NCBI GenBank assembly: GCA_963377175.1
Contig: CAUJNA010000829.1
Coordinates: forward strand, 1 to 64,000
Reading direction: 5' to 3'
Origin: Effrenium voratum
Taxonomy: Eukaryota > Sar > Dinophyceae > Suessiales > Symbiodiniaceae
DNA length: 64,000 nt
Within the stretch, counting starts at the first letter, position 1, and the number at the start of each line of letters is the position of its first letter. The position numbers were made by a program, and so were the translations under genes. Positions 1 through 11,114 of the stretch are shown in pieces. The notes under the pieces were generated by a model that had not been told where the DNA came from, ran no database searches, and saw only the letters and a list, made by a program, of their open reading frames with translations.

Positions 1-860
1 ACACAGAGACACAGAGACACAGAGACACAGAGACACAGAGACACCCAGACACCCAGACACAGAGACACAGAGACACAGAGACACCCAGACACCCAGACAC
101 AGAGACACAGAGACACAGAGACACAGAGACACAGAGACACAGAGACACAGAGACACAGAGACACAGAGACACAGAGACACAGAGACACAGAGACACAGAG
201 ACACAGAGACACAGAGACACAGAGACACAGAGACACAGAGACACACGGACACAGAGAAACAGAGACACACGGACACAGAGACACAGAGACACAGAGACAC
301 AGAGACACAGAGACACAGAGACACAGAGACACAGAGACACAGAGACACAGAGACACAGAGACACAGAGACACAGAGACACAGAGACACAGAGACACAGAG
401 ACACAGAGACACAGAGACACAGTGACACAGAGACACAGAGACACAGAGACACAGAGACACAGACACACAGACACACAGACACACAGACACACAGACACAC
501 AGACACACAGACACACAGACACACAGACACACAGACACACAGAGACACAGAGACACAGAGACACAGAGACACAGAGACACAGAGACACAGAGACACAGAG
601 ACACAGAGACACAGAGACACAGAGACACAGAGACACAACAGACACAGAGACACCGAGACACAGAGACACAGAGACACAGAGACACAGAGACACAGAGACA
701 CAGAGACACAGAGACACAGAGACACAGAGACACAGAGACACAGAGACACAGAGACACAGAGACACAGAGACACAGAGACACAGAGACACAGAGACACACA
801 ACAAAGACACAGGCACACACAACAGAGACACAGGCACCGACACAACAAAAACATGTTCCG
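1..860. repeat. ACACAGAG microsatellite
   Basis: Tandem 8-mer ACACAGAG, near-perfect over about 800 bp. Patches of the variants ACACCCAG and ACACACAG occur at 45-110 and 455-545. A long open frame across it reads as a repeated T-Q-R-H-R-D peptide, but this is a by-product of the repeat and not a gene. The tract begins at the window edge, so its full length is unknown. Confidence 0.97.
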
Positions 861-1065
861 GCTCAGTCTCGCACAGCGAGGAGGCAGCCAGGTATGGTCT
901 GGCCTCAGCACTGCGTCACGGGTATCTGTGCCTGTCCGGCGACGAAAGTGTCTCACGTCCTAATCCTACTAACCAGGCAGGAGCCAGCGCTTGTCCTGCT
1001 AGCATCGCCCGCAAACTCGGGACGGAACACAAATTATAAATACACCGCTGAAAGTTCCTAACCTA
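861..1065. other. Short unique spacer beside element C
   Basis: About 200 bp between the satellite and the target-site duplication of element C. It would have been contiguous with the DNA right of 22558 before C inserted. No convincing exon or motif was seen. Confidence 0.4.
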
Positions 1066-1070
1066 GAAAC

Positions 1071-1232
1071 TATAGAACAGGTTAAACAACCGGGAAGGGT
1101 CAACAATGAACCCTGCCTACAGCGTGCTTTTTCCTTGAGCCACGCGCAGTCGTAATGATGAGACTGCGCAAGTGAGACGTTCATGCATTGGGGTTTTACA
1201 TGGTTGATAAATACATCACGTTGCAAACTACA
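1071..1232 (-). repeat. 3' LTR of element C
   Basis: 162 bp, matching 22392-22553 except for about two substitutions. On the minus strand it starts TGTAGTTTGC directly after a G6 polypurine tract (1233-1238) and is followed by the duplication GTTTC (plus-strand GAAAC, 1066-1070). Confidence 0.95.
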
Positions 1233-1238
1233 CCCCCC

Positions 1239-1599
1239 GTGCCCGAATGTGAAACAGGAGGACAAATGAAAGGGATGAAACAACCAAAGAAACCCGATCG
1301 GCATGAAGTCTTTTGCTGCACACAAGCACTTGGATACGAGCAACCGGCCGTTAAGGTCTTCCGCCTCCACTGACCGTCGCTCTCGCGAGGCGTGCTCATG
1401 CCTGTACATTGATCCTCGGCCAACATAGATTGACAAGTATAATGAATATTGAATTTGAAGTGTAATTGGATGTCAGCCGAAGATTGAAAAGATTGTTGAA
1501 GAGACCGCTCATTCATCGCCAATCCCAATTGCGGGAGCTCTTCCACGGGCGCTGATCATCAGACCACCACGAGTCCCAGGATTGGCCCCATCTTCCCCA
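1239..1599 (-). other. 3' untranslated region of element C
   Basis: About 360 bp between the end of the last long reading frame of C and its polypurine tract. Only short open frames are present and no recognisable motif was seen. Confidence 0.5.
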
Positions 1600-2685
1600 T
1601 TACCACTGGCTCCATTGACGATCTTGCCATTGGCCACCGGTCTCCCGGAGCTGCGGAATGGGCTTGCGCGTCACACCGACAACTGCAGGGAGCGGGGTGG
1701 CTCGTCCAGGGATTTGGATGCCGGGGATCTCCTCTTCGACGAAGCAAAGCAACTCAACCAATACAGTTTCGGGGTCTCCCACCGATGAGAAATCCCGACT
1801 CCAGCCCATCACGGGATAGCGGTTGGTCTTGTCAAGGCTTCCATACAACGCGGCAAATTGTTCGGTTTCCAAAAATCTGCCACCATGCACCACATACAAG
1901 TCTTTGGGATCAACCTCCTGCACGTCCTCGCTAGGCGGCACCAGCGTTAGCCGTGCGTGATATTTTGGCACAGCAACGCTTCCTTGGATCATTTCCTTGG
2001 TTCTTTCGAAACTCGGAATAATGCATCGTACCACTTTCTCGATAAACTCGAGGGCGGAGGGCGTCAGGTCTCCCCGCGCGGCAGTGTAGGCGTAGAAGGG
2101 GTCGTTGATCAGCCTCTCGTACAAAGTGTTGTACTCCTTGTTGCGAAGGACGGCTTTCTTGGCAATGTCCTTCATGATCCCGAGCCCCCCTCTTGCCCTT
2201 CGATCCCCTCGCGCATCCTTCCTTTGCGTCAAGATCTGGGTCTCAACCTGGTCCATGGAGAGTGGCACGCCCAAGCTGTTGGCCATCTCTTGCAATCGGA
2301 CAACTCTTGCAATCTTTTTGATATCGGGCATGCGCTCCATGAGGTTGTCACACTGATAGCAGTTGATTGTACCCACCGGGATGACGATCTTGCAGCGCGG
2401 GCATTCGACGTCGGGGATGTGCATGACCTCCGCGAAGCGCCAATTGGTCGACTTCTGCTTGTTGGGGTCCAGGTCTTGCCACAATCCGCTCCGGCCACGG
2501 GTCTCCCCGGGCTGCTGCTTCACAGCACGAGCCCAGTTCCTGTAAAGACCATACCGAGCAGCAAACTCAAGGGCGACCTGTTCCTCTTTGGGGAGGTTCT
2601 CGTCGTAGACGTCCCTGACCTTCGTCACATTCCCAATTCGGTGAGGCCTCATCATGTCGCGGCAAGCAACCGACAGATCAATCCC
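1600..2685 (-). CDS. Zinc-ribbon C-terminal part of element C accessory polyprotein
   Basis: An open minus-strand frame of about 360 residues up to the inversion breakpoint at 2685/2686; the frame upstream of 2686 is antisense to element A and is not part of the protein. It contains a CPRC...CYQC pair (CxxC-x10-CxxC), typical of a zinc ribbon, followed by a basic helical stretch and a mixed alpha/beta C-terminal region not recognised. If the large inversion is undone, this frame follows directly on the KptA-like domain now ending near 15407, so it was probably the tail of the same polyprotein. The role is unknown; nucleic-acid binding is an inference from the zinc ribbon. It has no start codon of its own at the junction. 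Confidence 0.7.
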   Translation of the reverse strand, partial: GIDLSVACRDMMRPHRIGNVTKVRDVYDENLPKEEQVALEFAARYGLYRNWARAVKQQPGETRGRSGLWQDLDPNKQKSTNWRFAEVMHIPDVECPRCKIVIPVGTINCYQCDNLMERMPDIKKIARVVRLQEMANSLGVPLSMDQVETQILTQRKDARGDRRARGGLGIMKDIAKKAVLRNKEYNTLYERLINDPFYAYTAARGDLTPSALEFIEKVVRCIIPSFERTKEMIQGSVAVPKYHARLTLVPPSEDVQEVDPKDLYVVHGGRFLETEQFAALYGSLDKTNRYPVMGWSRDFSSVGDPETVLVELLCFVEEEIPGIQIPGRATPLPAVVGVTRKPIPQLRETGGQWQDRQWSQW

Positions 2686-3130
2686 GAAGCCTGGAAGAAG
2701 TCTCAGATGCGGAGCAGATCCTTGGGACGCCTTAGCGGACGAGTCGCAATTTCGCAGCTGAGACGAGGCAAAGCGTTTATGGTCGAGCAACCAGCTGGCA
2801 GTGGGCTCTACGATGAGCCGGAGTGGAAACAGCTCGAGGATTACGTGTTCAAGGTGGTTTTCGAGCAATGCATGACTGGACTGAGGATGGCAAAGGAACC
2901 CTTCCTGCCGGTGCGCAAAAGCACGGAAATCCGGGCTTCACACGAGCAGCTCCTATTCCACCTGCAAAACCTAAGATGCGATGGCAAGCACGAGCACGCG
3001 GTGATCGGGCAGTGGAAGGGACATGCAGCTCATGTGGTGAAGAGTGCCGACATGCAAGTTTGGCCCCTGGAACTAGTGAGAGAATTGCAGCCGGCATTCA
3101 CGAGTATCTCCTCAGCCGACCCAATCACAC
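2686..3130 (+). CDS. Methyltransferase-like domain, second half (element A)
   Basis: Plus-strand frame starting E-A-W-K-K at 2686. It contains the segments MVEQPAGSGLYDEPEW and PVRKSTEIRASHEQL, which resemble the back half of the PC-motif domains common in dinoflagellate retroelement polyproteins. The front half, carrying MAPPCTGY, is on the minus strand at 15408-15835. Joining 15410 to 2686 gives N-L-S-R-E-A-W in frame. Whether the domain has methyltransferase activity is unknown; the resemblance is to the Rossmann fold and PC motif of cytosine-C5 methyltransferases. Confidence 0.65.
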
Positions 3131-3436
3131 CAAGGCTTTTGCTGCTGGCACGCACCGATATGAGTGTCCCGGCTGTCGTGGACATCTTCGTCAAGACAAC
3201 AAGAGACACTCACGCAGTGGCGACTGCCGGTTCAAACATGTCGAGCCAAGTGATTGGAGGTGTCCAGCATGCAGGGCAAACCGACATCGGGCGCACCGCA
3301 CACACACCCTTGGGCCAGATTGCCAATGGGCAGTGGCACGTGAAATGCCAGCTGGAGGCACGAGAGAACGAAGAGGGTCTCATCCTAGAGATGGACGAGT
3401 GCCGGCTTGCAGAGATCCGACCAGCACTTTGAGCGA
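3100..3436 (+). CDS. Cysteine-rich zinc-finger linker of element A
   Basis: Plus-strand frame, shifted relative to the preceding domain by an indel near 3120. It carries YECPGCRG, then CRFKHVEP, then WRCPACRANRHRAHRTHTL with a further Cys, a CxxC-rich linker of the kind seen between protease-side and integrase-side domains in dinoflagellate copia elements. It ends at about 3436, where the inverted integrase block begins; open frame beyond that point is antisense to integrase. Confidence 0.6.
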
Positions 3437-4835
3437 CGATCCCAGGCGAGAGAGTGGAGTTCCTGGCGATCCCGCAGCAAAGCCGAAACCCTTGACAATC
3501 CGGCGTGAGCCAGCTGGTGAAGTTGCGGATTATCCCGCAGATCCTGAAGCAAGGCGAGCGCTGAAGGCCGCAGATAGTGGACCCAGAACACGCAAAGCAG
3601 ACGCTGGTACACAAGCTGAGGAACGCTCCGAGAAGGGCTCTCCGCACATCTTGAGTCCGCACCAACAACCGCCTGCCCTGCCAGCGCACATACACGATCC
3701 CTTCCCTGAGGCTTGATAGATCAGAGACCGTGGCAGGGCCAACCCAGCCGCTGGCGTCCTTCGTAGTTGGCCGCCTGAAGATCTCAACCAGGTCGCCAAT
3801 CTCGAGTTCCAAAAGTTCCGCTGACCGTCTCACCTTGGCGCGGTTCGCAATGAGCAGCTTCTGCTGAGCTGTGGCTTGAATCATTGAGCTCACTGCTATC
3901 TGCCGGATCCGAGCTGCGTCTCGTTCTGCTAGAGGTGCTGCCGCGTCGTGCGCCATGACCTGCAACAATGGTGGAGTTCTCCCGAAGACAGCCTCGTGGG
4001 GTGTGGTGTTGCCAACAGTGAACAAAATGTTCTTGGCATAGATCGCCTCGCCGATCAGTGTGTTGATGCCGATCAGGAGGCCTTCGTTCTGAGCCTGCGT
4101 GTCAATCAAATGAAGTTGACGTCGCAGCAGTTCATTGTGTCGTTCCACCACTCCACAATGCTGCTCCTTTGCCACCAGCTGCAGGTTAATGCCACGGCGA
4201 CTCATCTGCTCCGCCGCATGGTCCGTTGCCAAAGCGCCTTCCTGGTCGGACATCAACGTTTGCGGCGGTCCAAAGAAGCGAATCCAGCAGTTGTCCATGG
4301 CCGCCAGGATCGAGTCGGCCGTCCTGTTGGGGGATGACCTCCGCTGCTGTCCACCGAGTCGTCATGTCGACCATGTGGAACAGCACGTAGTCCTTGTAGA
4401 ACAGCAGGTCGCACTGCGCAATCATGTTCATGGCCTCTGGCAACTTTGATGATGTGGCCGCCTTGATGCCCGGCCGTTGCCATGCCCTGCAAACTGCGCA
4501 TGTGTCAACCACCTCCGACACCAGGGCCAAAACCTCACGTAAGGTTCCTGCTGCAGAGAGAAGAGCTCGCATCTTGGCCGCTGAGCAGTGGTACCACCGG
4601 AGGTGCAGTCGCCGAAGTGCACGACGTACCACTCCTTCTCGCACGCTCCGTAGTGCTTGCAAAGCCGCTCCGAGGACAAAGCGCGACCATTCTGGTCCTC
4701 GAGGTTCTTCAGGATCTGAACCTCCGTCATCTCCATCTCCACCATCGTCCGGTGCAGGGGATCCACCACCGGGCTTGACCAGCTTCTTGTGTTCGCGGTT
4801 TTCCTCATACAGCCGTCGAACCCCGTGCGGCTTCT
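3437..4835 (-). CDS. Integrase of element A (inverted cassette)
   Basis: Reads on the minus strand from about 4835 down, although RT of the same element starts on the plus strand at 4836. Order: a Gly/Asp-rich lead, the zinc-binding region (LHLRWYHCSAAKM, then DTCAVCRAWQ), the catalytic core with Asp in QCDLLFY (about 4415), Asp in SDQEGAL (about 4246) and Glu in VVERHNELLRR (about 4140), an SH3-like C-terminal segment (TTKDASGWVGPATV, VRWQGRRLL) and a helical tail ending near 3440. At least one frameshift lies between the first Asp and the second. Integrase inserts the cDNA into the host genome. Its orientation is opposite to that of both flanking domains, so this piece has been flipped separately. 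Confidence 0.82.
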
Positions 4836-6930
4836 ACGTGATGCTGTGGAAGCTCAACGAGGAGAAGCTCTACGGCTGGGCTGGTTCAAGCAGGGAGCAT
4901 GCTGGGTTTCGTGTGAAGGAAACCGGTACTATGCGGAGGTGCTCAATGCCGGACTCTATGTTGCCGGAGTGTGCCTACATCTTCAGGGCACCGTTGGTTT
5001 CAGGTTCGGACATGGAGTCAATGGCCTCCCAGCGACGATCTATGACGACACGCTGATCGTGTGGTGGCAGCGCGGTGATCTGCGGAGGTGGAATCACTGT
5101 TTCATCACCGGAACCAAGTACATCAGCTTGGAGAGGCTGACCGAGCAGAAGCAGGTGGCTTTCGTGCAGTATTTCATGGTTGATGATGAAGAAGTACGGC
5201 AACTACGGACTCAGGTGGATGACACTCCACACATCGGTGGCCCACACGAACCGCAGGCCCCCGAGCTGGTTGAGGTCAAAGACAAAGACCTCGTGCGAAA
5301 AAGGAAGGTGAGGGCAATCGTTGATGCCCAACCAGCACCTGATGAGCCTGGAGAGGAAGAGCAAGCAGCGAGTCAAAACGCTGCAGAAGCCGAAGAGCCT
5401 GATGAGCCGGGCAGTGAGCCAGAACGAGGAACAGGCTTTGTCTCGGCAGTCCCGGCGGTGGCAGATTTCATGGAAATGCCGGAGGTGACGAATGGTGGTG
5501 AACTTCAAGAACCCGCAGAGCTGGAGCTAATATATGGAGTTCTGGTCTACACCACCGGCAGCATCCGGAAGCTCATGAGTCAGATGCGCAGGCAGGACAC
5601 AGCCCTGGTTTTGATGTCCAACGACAAGCCCTTTGCAGCCATCGAGCGCGAGCACAATGTACTGACACGTGAAGAAGCACTGGTCAACGCTGAGAAGTGC
5701 CGCGAGTCCATGGTGCAGGAACTGCAGCGCTGGATCAAGCACAAGTCATGGTGCAGAACGGCCAAACATGGTCAGAAGAACATCCTGCGCAGCAAGTGGG
5801 TTTTGAAGTGGAAGGCTGTGGAGAACGCCGACAAGAAGATCAAGGCCAGGTTGGTGGCACAAGGCTTCTTGGACACCCAGCTCACAAGCAACTACGCTGG
5901 AACTTCCACGAAGTGGTCACAGCGGATCTTGATCACGGTGGCGGTCAACAGAGGCTGGACTCTTCACAGTGCGGATGTCAGTGAAGCATTCCTGAGAGGG
6001 CTGACGTTTGAGGAGCTGGCCGAAGCTGGTGAAGACCGCAGAGAAGTTGCTTTGGAGCTGCCTCCAGGCGGCGAGACATTGCTAGCCGGGCTATGAGGAC
6101 TTCAACCCCGAGGTCGAGGTCCTGAGGCTGCTCAGACCTGGGTTTGGACTCAAGGACGCACCGAGATTGTGGTTGTTGGCTTTGAGGCGTGCCCTCGCTG
6201 AAATTGGGGTCACGCCGACCACGATCGACCCGCAGCCCTTCGTGCGGCATGAGCGGGGATGTTTGGTGCTCGTTCTGACGGTTCACGTCGACGACTTGAA
6301 GCTTTGCGGAGAGGACAAGATCGTTAAGATCGTGATCGCGAAGCTGGAAGATCGCTTCGAAAGCATGAAGGTCGAGAAGGGCAACTTCACCCACCTCGGA
6401 CTCAAGCACGAGACGAGCGCGGATGGCATGGTGACGATCAGCCAGGAGCACTACATCCGCGAGTTGAGGCTGATCCCGGAGGAGGAGTTGAAGTTGCAAC
6501 CAAAAGAACAGTTGGTGGGACCGGACTACCACAAGTACTACATGTCGCTTCTGGGCGGTGTTGCCTGGACCACGCAAACCAGGATGGACATCATCGTCTA
6601 CGTGAGCGCCCTGCAGCGGAAGCTGCAATCTCCGGTGGTGGAGGACCTCTTGAAGTTGAACAGGCTGGTTCGCTACATCAAGCAGAACCCCCTGAAGCTG
6701 GTCTACCACAAGATCACTGGTCCCCTGAAGCTTATGGCCATCACCGAGTCGGCCTACCGCGGTGAGGACCAGGACCACTTGGCAGTGAGGAGCGGGCTGA
6801 TTGTGCTGATTAGCGCAAAGGGCCCGGTTGTCGGGAACAATCCGATACAGATCTTGGAGTACATCTCCAAGAAGCAATCCCGCGTGTGCCGGAGTACGTT
6901 TACGGCGGAGCTCCCAGCGCGCTGGACATG
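4836..6930 (+). CDS. Reverse transcriptase of element A
   Basis: Plus strand. The N-terminal linker (GWFKQGACW, GLYVAGVCLHLQG, WWQRGDLRRW, LERLTEQ) is characteristic of this family. The RT fingers and palm follow: RSKWVLKWKAV, KARLVAQGF, motif A in SADVSEAFLRGL, then after a frameshift near 6085 FGLKDAPRLWLL and the catalytic motif as HVDD instead of YVDD (6279-6301). The connection region is GGVAWTTQTRMDI. The frameshift and the truncated RNase H start suggest a dead copy. RT copies the element RNA into DNA in cytoplasmic particles. Confidence 0.85.
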
Positions 6931-7350
6931 GTGACTTGGGCTTGAACATATGCCTGATGGTGAATGAGATCACCAATGGTGTGCAGTCAGCAGCACACAT
7001 GGCAGACAAGCTCGAGTGCGGCAAGATCACAGACGGCCTAGATGTGGCCATCGATGCAGATGCCGTCTTCCGGGCTTTGGCAGGCAAAGAAGTGAAGACG
7101 CCCACGGACGCCATCATGTTGATCCACGCCTTGAAGTTCAAGGAGTGGTTGAAGACAGGCCAAGTCAAAAGCCTGATGTGGATCGACACTAGAGACATGC
7201 TGGCGGACGCGTTGAACAAGGGCTCGATTGACAGAGCCGCTCTGAGGACTGCAGCCGAGGAGGGGATCTGGAAGATTGAGCACGCGTTCAAGACGCACCA
7301 GGAGAACATCAAGCAGGCCGGGAACATCAAAGCTGCCAGCAGACAACCTG
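6715..7350 (+). CDS. RNase H region of element A
   Basis: Follows RT. The first part (MAITESAYRGED, then EYISKKQSRVCRSTFTAEL) lies in the RT frame and stops at about 6934. The second part (ADALNKGSIDRAAL) lies in another frame from about 6930 to 7340. The DSAY position reads ESAY, so the first catalytic acid may be altered. The frame ends inside the 3' LTR that starts at 7351. Its normal role is degradation of the RNA template. Confidence 0.75.
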
Positions 7351-7508
7351 AGTTTAGCGGTATTTCCCCGGAGCCTGCAGGCCCAAGAACACTTTTCTGT
7401 ACAGGCCCCTCGGGCCTACCTTGAGGATGACTCGCCCAGCCATGGGCGCTGCCGGAAGAAAGGGCGGTGCTGCGATGGGGAGGCCGCTTCGCTTGGGTGA
7501 GTTCGAGT
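7351..7508 (+). repeat. 3' LTR of element A
   Basis: 158 bp from AGTTTAGCGG to GTTCGAGT. It is the reverse-complement match of 19636-19786 with no substitutions that I can see and one 7-bp indel (near 7430). It is followed by ACGAA (7509-7513), the target duplication. Near-identity of the LTRs implies recent insertion. Confidence 0.93.
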
Positions 7509-7645
7509 ACGAAGACTTCTTGCAAGTTTCAATGCGACTCTGATTTCGGCTGTGATTCCTGCATCCCCGCAGGCCTAACGGCCGAGCCAGAGAAGCCTGA
7601 GACTTCCCCCAAAAAGGGGAACGCTGCTGTTGCTCATATATACCA
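7509..7645 (+). CDS. Gag-protease junction of element C, right of the A insertion
   Basis: Starts with the duplication ACGAA. The frame reads T-S-C-K-F-Q-C-D-S-D-F-G-C-D-S-C and so on, and joins in frame to the end of the C Gag now at 19792 (…DLPKGT) once element A and one copy of ACGAA are removed. This join is the proof that the plus-strand pol at 7646-15407 belongs to C. Confidence 0.8.
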
Positions 7646-9013
7646 ATGGATTCTTCTCACATTCCGTGGATCGCGGACACAGGAGCTGCTCAGGATTTGC
7701 TGTCGAGAACGGATGCGGAGATGGGGAGTATTTACGAATCGTCTCAACCTCTGAAGTTTTCCACAGCCAATGGGAATATTTTCGGTACTGAGCAGGCCAA
7801 TGTCAAGATCAAACAGACCGATAGTGTTGTTCGGCCGTATGTTCTTGACAAGACTCCATCCGTGTTGTCCGTGGGCATGAGATGCCTCAAAGACGGATAT
7901 GATTTCGTTTGGAGAGCACACAGCAGACCTTATTTCCGACTTCCGGATGGTTCACGCATCAAGCTCGAGGTCAAAGACAATGTACCATTCATTCCTTCAG
8001 AGACTCAAAATGCTGTTCCAGCTTTGTCGCAAAGCATTCCAAAGGTTACAACTTTGCCATCAGCTCCCATTGAAATTGAGGACGAAGTTCTAGTCGTTGA
8101 CGAAGAACCAGAAGCTGTGGAAGAGGTGCTTGTGACCAACGAGGATGATGGGGACGAATTGGGGAACGATGATTTCTTGCTTGAAGACACTGTAAGCCAA
8201 CCGGAAGGTGAGGTCATCGAAAAGTGCCATGACATTCCCTCTGAAGATGCGCCTAAGGTCATCGCTTCCGAGTTTGTGTCTAAGCCCATTTTGAAGGATG
8301 CTCCTCGCGAACGCAGTGAAGCAGCTTTGCGTGATGAGGCGACCTCACTCCAGCACTTGATCTGTCACACTCCCAAGAGCCCCTTTTGCGAGACTTGCAA
8401 CAGGGCGAAGATGTACAAATATCCATCAAGACAAAAGGGAGGTTCCACTCAAGTCGAGGCTAAGAAGTTTGGTGATCACCTTACGGCGGACCATCTCATT
8501 ACCTCAGATGATCGTGAAATCGGCATTGATCAATCTAGAGTTGCACTTGTGGTTCGAAATGTTGCCACTGATTTCCGTTATGTTTACCCAGCAGCACGGA
8601 AAACCTCTCACCAGTGTGTGATGGCTTTCAAGCACTTTGTCCGCACCGGGGAAACCGTGAACATATTTTACAGTGATCGGGCTCCTGAACTTGTGAAAGC
8701 TGCGGATCAATTGGAATGGAAGCATGTTCAAAGTACAAACTACATTTCCAAAACGAATGCCATTGCTGAGAGGAACGTCAGGGCAATTATCGAGGGCACG
8801 AGGACCAACCTGGAGCAAGCTGGTTTGCATCATTTGTATTGGCCACATGCGGCCAAACACTATTGCATGGCGCATAACATCACGGATCACCCAGATTATC
8901 ATTCACCATGGAAGGTGCGTTTTGGAGAAGATTTTCCCGGACCTGCCTTTTGGTTGTCAAGTCAACTTTTGGACTGGCCCGAGGAATCGACCCAACAAGC
9001 CTTTGAAGTTTGA
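7646..9013 (+). CDS. Protease and integrase of element C
   Basis: Aspartic protease with the active site WIADTGAAQDLL near the start. An acidic linker follows (about 8040-8230), then the integrase zinc-binding region (HLICHTPKSPFCETCNRAKM) and core: Asp in TADHLI, Asp in FYSDRAPEL, Glu in NAIAERNVRAI, then LYWPHAAKHYCMAHN. The frame ends at 9013 by a shift into the next frame, where the downstream residues continue. This is the copia order protease-integrase-RT, here on the plus strand because of the large inversion. Confidence 0.9.
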   Translation: MDSSHIPWIADTGAAQDLLSRTDAEMGSIYESSQPLKFSTANGNIFGTEQANVKIKQTDSVVRPYVLDKTPSVLSVGMRCLKDGYDFVWRAHSRPYFRLPDGSRIKLEVKDNVPFIPSETQNAVPALSQSIPKVTTLPSAPIEIEDEVLVVDEEPEAVEEVLVTNEDDGDELGNDDFLLEDTVSQPEGEVIEKCHDIPSEDAPKVIASEFVSKPILKDAPRERSEAALRDEATSLQHLICHTPKSPFCETCNRAKMYKYPSRQKGGSTQVEAKKFGDHLTADHLITSDDREIGIDQSRVALVVRNVATDFRYVYPAARKTSHQCVMAFKHFVRTGETVNIFYSDRAPELVKAADQLEWKHVQSTNYISKTNAIAERNVRAIIEGTRTNLEQAGLHHLYWPHAAKHYCMAHNITDHPDYHSPWKVRFGEDFPGPAFWLSSQLLDWPEESTQQAFEV

Positions 9014-11114
9014 ACCTACTTCCAGGGCTGGAATATTTCTGGGGTATCCCATCCATCCTGACTTTCTTTGGCGTCACGAATTTCTTGTTATTCCTTTGCG
9101 AGATTTGATGGAGAAGGACTATGATCAACCTATTGCTCCGCTGAGAGTGAATCAGATCAAATGTCCGGATGGTGAATTCTCTTTTCCAATGGTCGAACGG
9201 CACTTATTGCACATGAATGGCGTAATGCCAGGGCTTGAATACGCTCCTGAAACGCCTGATCCAGCTGCATTAGATGCGCCGCTCTTGGAAGAGGATTTGC
9301 CGGCAGAGATGCCAGGCCAGGATGACATTGACGATCAGGAACTCGCTGAAAACCTCGGAAAGCTGATCAAAGTTTCCCCCGAAAAGGGACCCGCATCGGA
9401 AGAAATGATCAAAGTCATCGACTTGAAGACCAGCAAGGACACCTTTGTCCCCAAAGATGGAGGTGCTCATTACGATGCGGGGGGTGTGAAAGCTCGGAAT
9501 TCGGGATCAAGCAAACCCGACAGTATTCCACCTTTTCTTTGGAAAACAATGTCAACAAAGCAAAGGAGACTCGCTATCATCAAAGAAGAACGAGAGAAGA
9601 CTCGCAAGGCTTTCCTCGATGAGCCCGTCTCCGAGGACCCGGAAGCTTCTTCCTCCAAGGCTAGGCCGGCGACCACTGCAGTTAACAATGGATTGGAGGA
9701 TGAGTTTTCAAGCATTCCTCTTATGCCTGTTACACCTTGCGTTGGGAACCACTCTAAAGAGAAGACTGTTGAGGACGCGCTGGATGTTGTGGTTTTGCCT
9801 GCACTTTCTGCAAATCCCGAAATTGGACAACATCGTTGCAAAGTTCTTCAAGCTCACCTGCACCCCGTTATTCATGCTATGGTTGCTAGACCGGTGGGGC
9901 GGAAGGAGATTGAAAGCAATGCTGATGCCCAAAAGTCTATTGATGTGGAGTGGCACAGCCTTGAAAGCAAGGGCGCATGGGATTACGACACTGTGCGTGA
10001 GTGGTCGCAGGTGGTCAAAGAAGCCAAGGGGAGAAGTGAAAAGGTCCATGTTGGCAAAATGTTTGAAATCTGTGTTGAGAAAGGGAGTGAACTTCAAAAG
10101 GGAAACCCTCTTCGCAAGTTTAAGGGAAGGACTGTTTTTCAGGGGAACAACGTAAAAGACGAAAATGCTGAGCAAGCTTTATTCGCTGAACTTGGATCGG
10201 CCCCTTCCACCATGGAAGCTGCCAAAGCCATCGATGCTTATGGAGCTATGCCTGGCAACTGCACCCAACAATCCGATGGGCGACAGGCATATACGCAAGC
10301 ATTATACAAGGGAATCAAAACATGGGTACGCCTCCCAAAATATCGCTGGCCGAAAGGTTGGGCCTCAAAGTATAGCGATCCGGTGGTGCAACTCATTCTT
10401 GCTCTTTACGGCCACCCGGATTCGGGGGGTCTGTGGGAGAAGCGCTGCGAAGATATCCTCTTGTCCCTTGGTTTCCGTCTTGTTTACCCTGGAGCCTGGC
10501 CTTCAGTTTTCTGGCATCCGAAACTTCGACTCCTGCTCGCAGTGTACGTCGACGACTTCAAGATGTCGGGACCGGTTCAGAATGTTGCAAAAGGTTGGGA
10601 ACTCATTTCTTCCAAGATTGACATGGACCCACCTTCGGCTGTTGGTAGGTACCTCGGATGTGAACATGTTGTCACGGAGAAGGTTCAACTTTCGCCTGAA
10701 CATCATCCTTTCGCTCATGTTTTCAATCATGACCTGGAGGATCCATCCGACAAGACTGCAGCCGCAGCTCGCCGAACTCAGGATTACTGGGAACACTATC
10801 CAGAACATGGCGTGGTTGTTTGTCAACACGAGCAGCCAAGGCGCAAATTTCGCCGCACGCCTAACAGTGTTGCCAAAGAGATTGGGTTGGGCGGGACGCG
10901 GTACACAGAGTGCAGTCCATGTTTTGATAAAGACGGTGCTGCTCAACAGTATTGGCATTTCGATGAAGACGATGATCAGATTCAGACTGTTCCTTTTCTT
11001 TGGGTTGGAACCACGTATTTCTTTCATGAAAACGTTGGCAATGCCCGCCTAGCGGCTGCGGCCGTGAAGAAGCTCCGGGACAAATCGAGCCAAAGGTTTT
11101 TCATATCTCGGTGA
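8950..11114 (+). CDS. Integrase C-terminus and reverse transcriptase of element C
   Basis: Continues from the integrase after a frameshift at about 9010 (PTSRAGIFLGYPIHPDF). A long linker follows, then RT: FKGRTVFQGNNVKD, motif A region QQSDGRQAYTQAL, WVRLPKYRWPKGW, LILALYGHPDSGGLWEK, catalytic AVYVDDFKMSG (10540-10562) intact, and YLGCEHV. After RT comes a first copy of an unusual 85-residue domain beginning DYWEHYPEHG and ending WVGTTYF (about 10770-11040). The frame stops at 11114. Confidence 0.88.

Larger units (their letters stand above)
2686..7508 (+). mobile_element. 3' portion of copia element A (displaced by inversion)
   Basis: The second half of element A, now on the plus strand: second half of a methyltransferase-like domain, zinc-finger linker, integrase (inverted), RT, RNase H and 3' LTR. 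The first half lies on the minus strand at 15408-19786. Three facts join them. The LTRs are identical apart from a 7-bp indel. The 5-bp duplication ACGAA lies outside each outer LTR end (7509-7513, and the complement at 19787-19791). The methyltransferase-like reading frame becomes continuous when the two breakpoints are joined. Confidence 0.88.

Noticed and set aside
422..1039. Long open frame with repeated T-Q-R-H-R-D
   Set aside because: It lies wholly in the 8-bp satellite, which keeps frames open by periodicity.
1957..2685. Front part of a 491-codon plus-strand frame
   Set aside because: It is antisense to the zinc-ribbon frame of element C; only the part right of 2686 is real coding (element A).
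5978..7525. 515-codon minus-strand frame
   Set aside because: Antisense to RT and RNase H of element A; no domain of its own.
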